From an uncultured Clostridium sp. (GTDB lineage: Bacteria; Bacillota; Clostridia; TANB77; CAG-508): a DNA stretch of 5,417 bases. Both the position numbers and the translations under genes were made by a program. Positions 5,224-5,417 of this stretch are shown one piece after another. Each line of letters starts with the position of its first letter. Positions within the stretch are counted from its first letter, which is position 1. The DNA is taken from NCBI GenBank assembly GCA_950059165.1, contig CATLUC010000102.1:1-5417 (forward strand), in the 5' to 3' direction. The notes beneath the pieces are model-generated. The model saw only the letters and a list, made by a program, of their open reading frames with translations, had not been told where the DNA came from and made no database searches.

Positions 5224-5417
5224 AAAATATATAAAATATTTGTGAAAATTCGAATGCAACTGGAAAATATTTAGGAATTCTTAGCCTATAAAATGAGGGA
5301 TGTTCAAGGCAAAACTACCTAGGTAGTTTTGAACGTGAAAGAGGCTCATTTTATAGGATTAGAATTTCTTAATATTTGTAAGGCAGCCGAGAATTGAAGA
5401 AATATTTTATATATTTT
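5224..5417. mobile_element. 194-bp nested palindrome, MITE-like element
   Basis: The outer 18-base arms 5224-5241 and 5400-5417 are perfect inverted repeats. Within them, CCTATAAAATGAG (5285-5297) is inverted perfectly at 5345-5357, flanked by partly matching AAATATT and AATTCT blocks. The centre is a perfect 20-base palindrome at 5311-5330 built on CTACCTAGGTAG. The outer arms and central palindrome share the same midpoint (5320.5), so the whole unit can fold as one long hairpin. It contains no coding sequence. Such a non-coding, fully palindromic A/T-rich unit fits a miniature inverted-repeat element mobilised by a transposase elsewhere. The right flank is outside the window, so a target duplication cannot be seen. 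It could also act as a strong transcriptional barrier or structured RNA. Confidence 0.65.

Noticed and set aside
1..5417. CRISPR arrays, tRNA or rRNA genes
   Set aside because: No regularly spaced direct repeats and no cloverleaf or rRNA sequence were seen on either strand.

Overview
The window is about 70% A+T, with strong AAGGAG-type ribosome binding sites, AGA/AGG/CGT as the usual arginine codons and short intergenic gaps. This fits a low-GC Firmicute (Clostridia or Bacilli), probably uncultured; I cannot name the species. It holds four genes: a predicted HExxH protein (252-1364, +), aspartate-semialdehyde dehydrogenase asd (1400-2396, +), aspartate kinase lysC (3677-2503, -) and an AAA_14/DUF4143 ATPase (3911-5164, +).

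The first gene and asd look like one transcript ending at a hairpin near 2402-2432. lysC is convergent with asd and divergent from the ATPase gene. The 3678-3910 gap holds good promoters for both lysC and the ATPase gene. The window ends in a 194-bp nested palindrome (5224-5417) that looks like a MITE-type element. The first 245 bases hold no gene.

The main result concerns asd and lysC, the second and first steps of the aspartate pathway (lysine/diaminopimelate, threonine, methionine). Neither gene is one open frame. asd needs one +1 frame change and lysC needs two. Apart from these, both proteins look complete, collinear and conserved in every key motif. All three changes fall exactly on an in-frame CGG codon (1499-1501 +, 3407-3405 -, 2968-2966 -). 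In each case reading CGGN as one residue, or skipping the C and reading GGN, restores the homologous protein with no gain or loss of length. My scan of roughly 1,500 codons found no other in-frame CGG. The other three CGG trinucleotides on coding strands span codon boundaries and cause no shift. CGA is used as ordinary arginine.

The simplest reading is that CGG is not decoded as a normal triplet in this organism and triggers +1 frameshifting or quadruplet decoding. Random decay or sequencing error would not be expected to follow codon phase this way. This is an inference from three sites and needs genome-wide, tRNA and proteomic confirmation.
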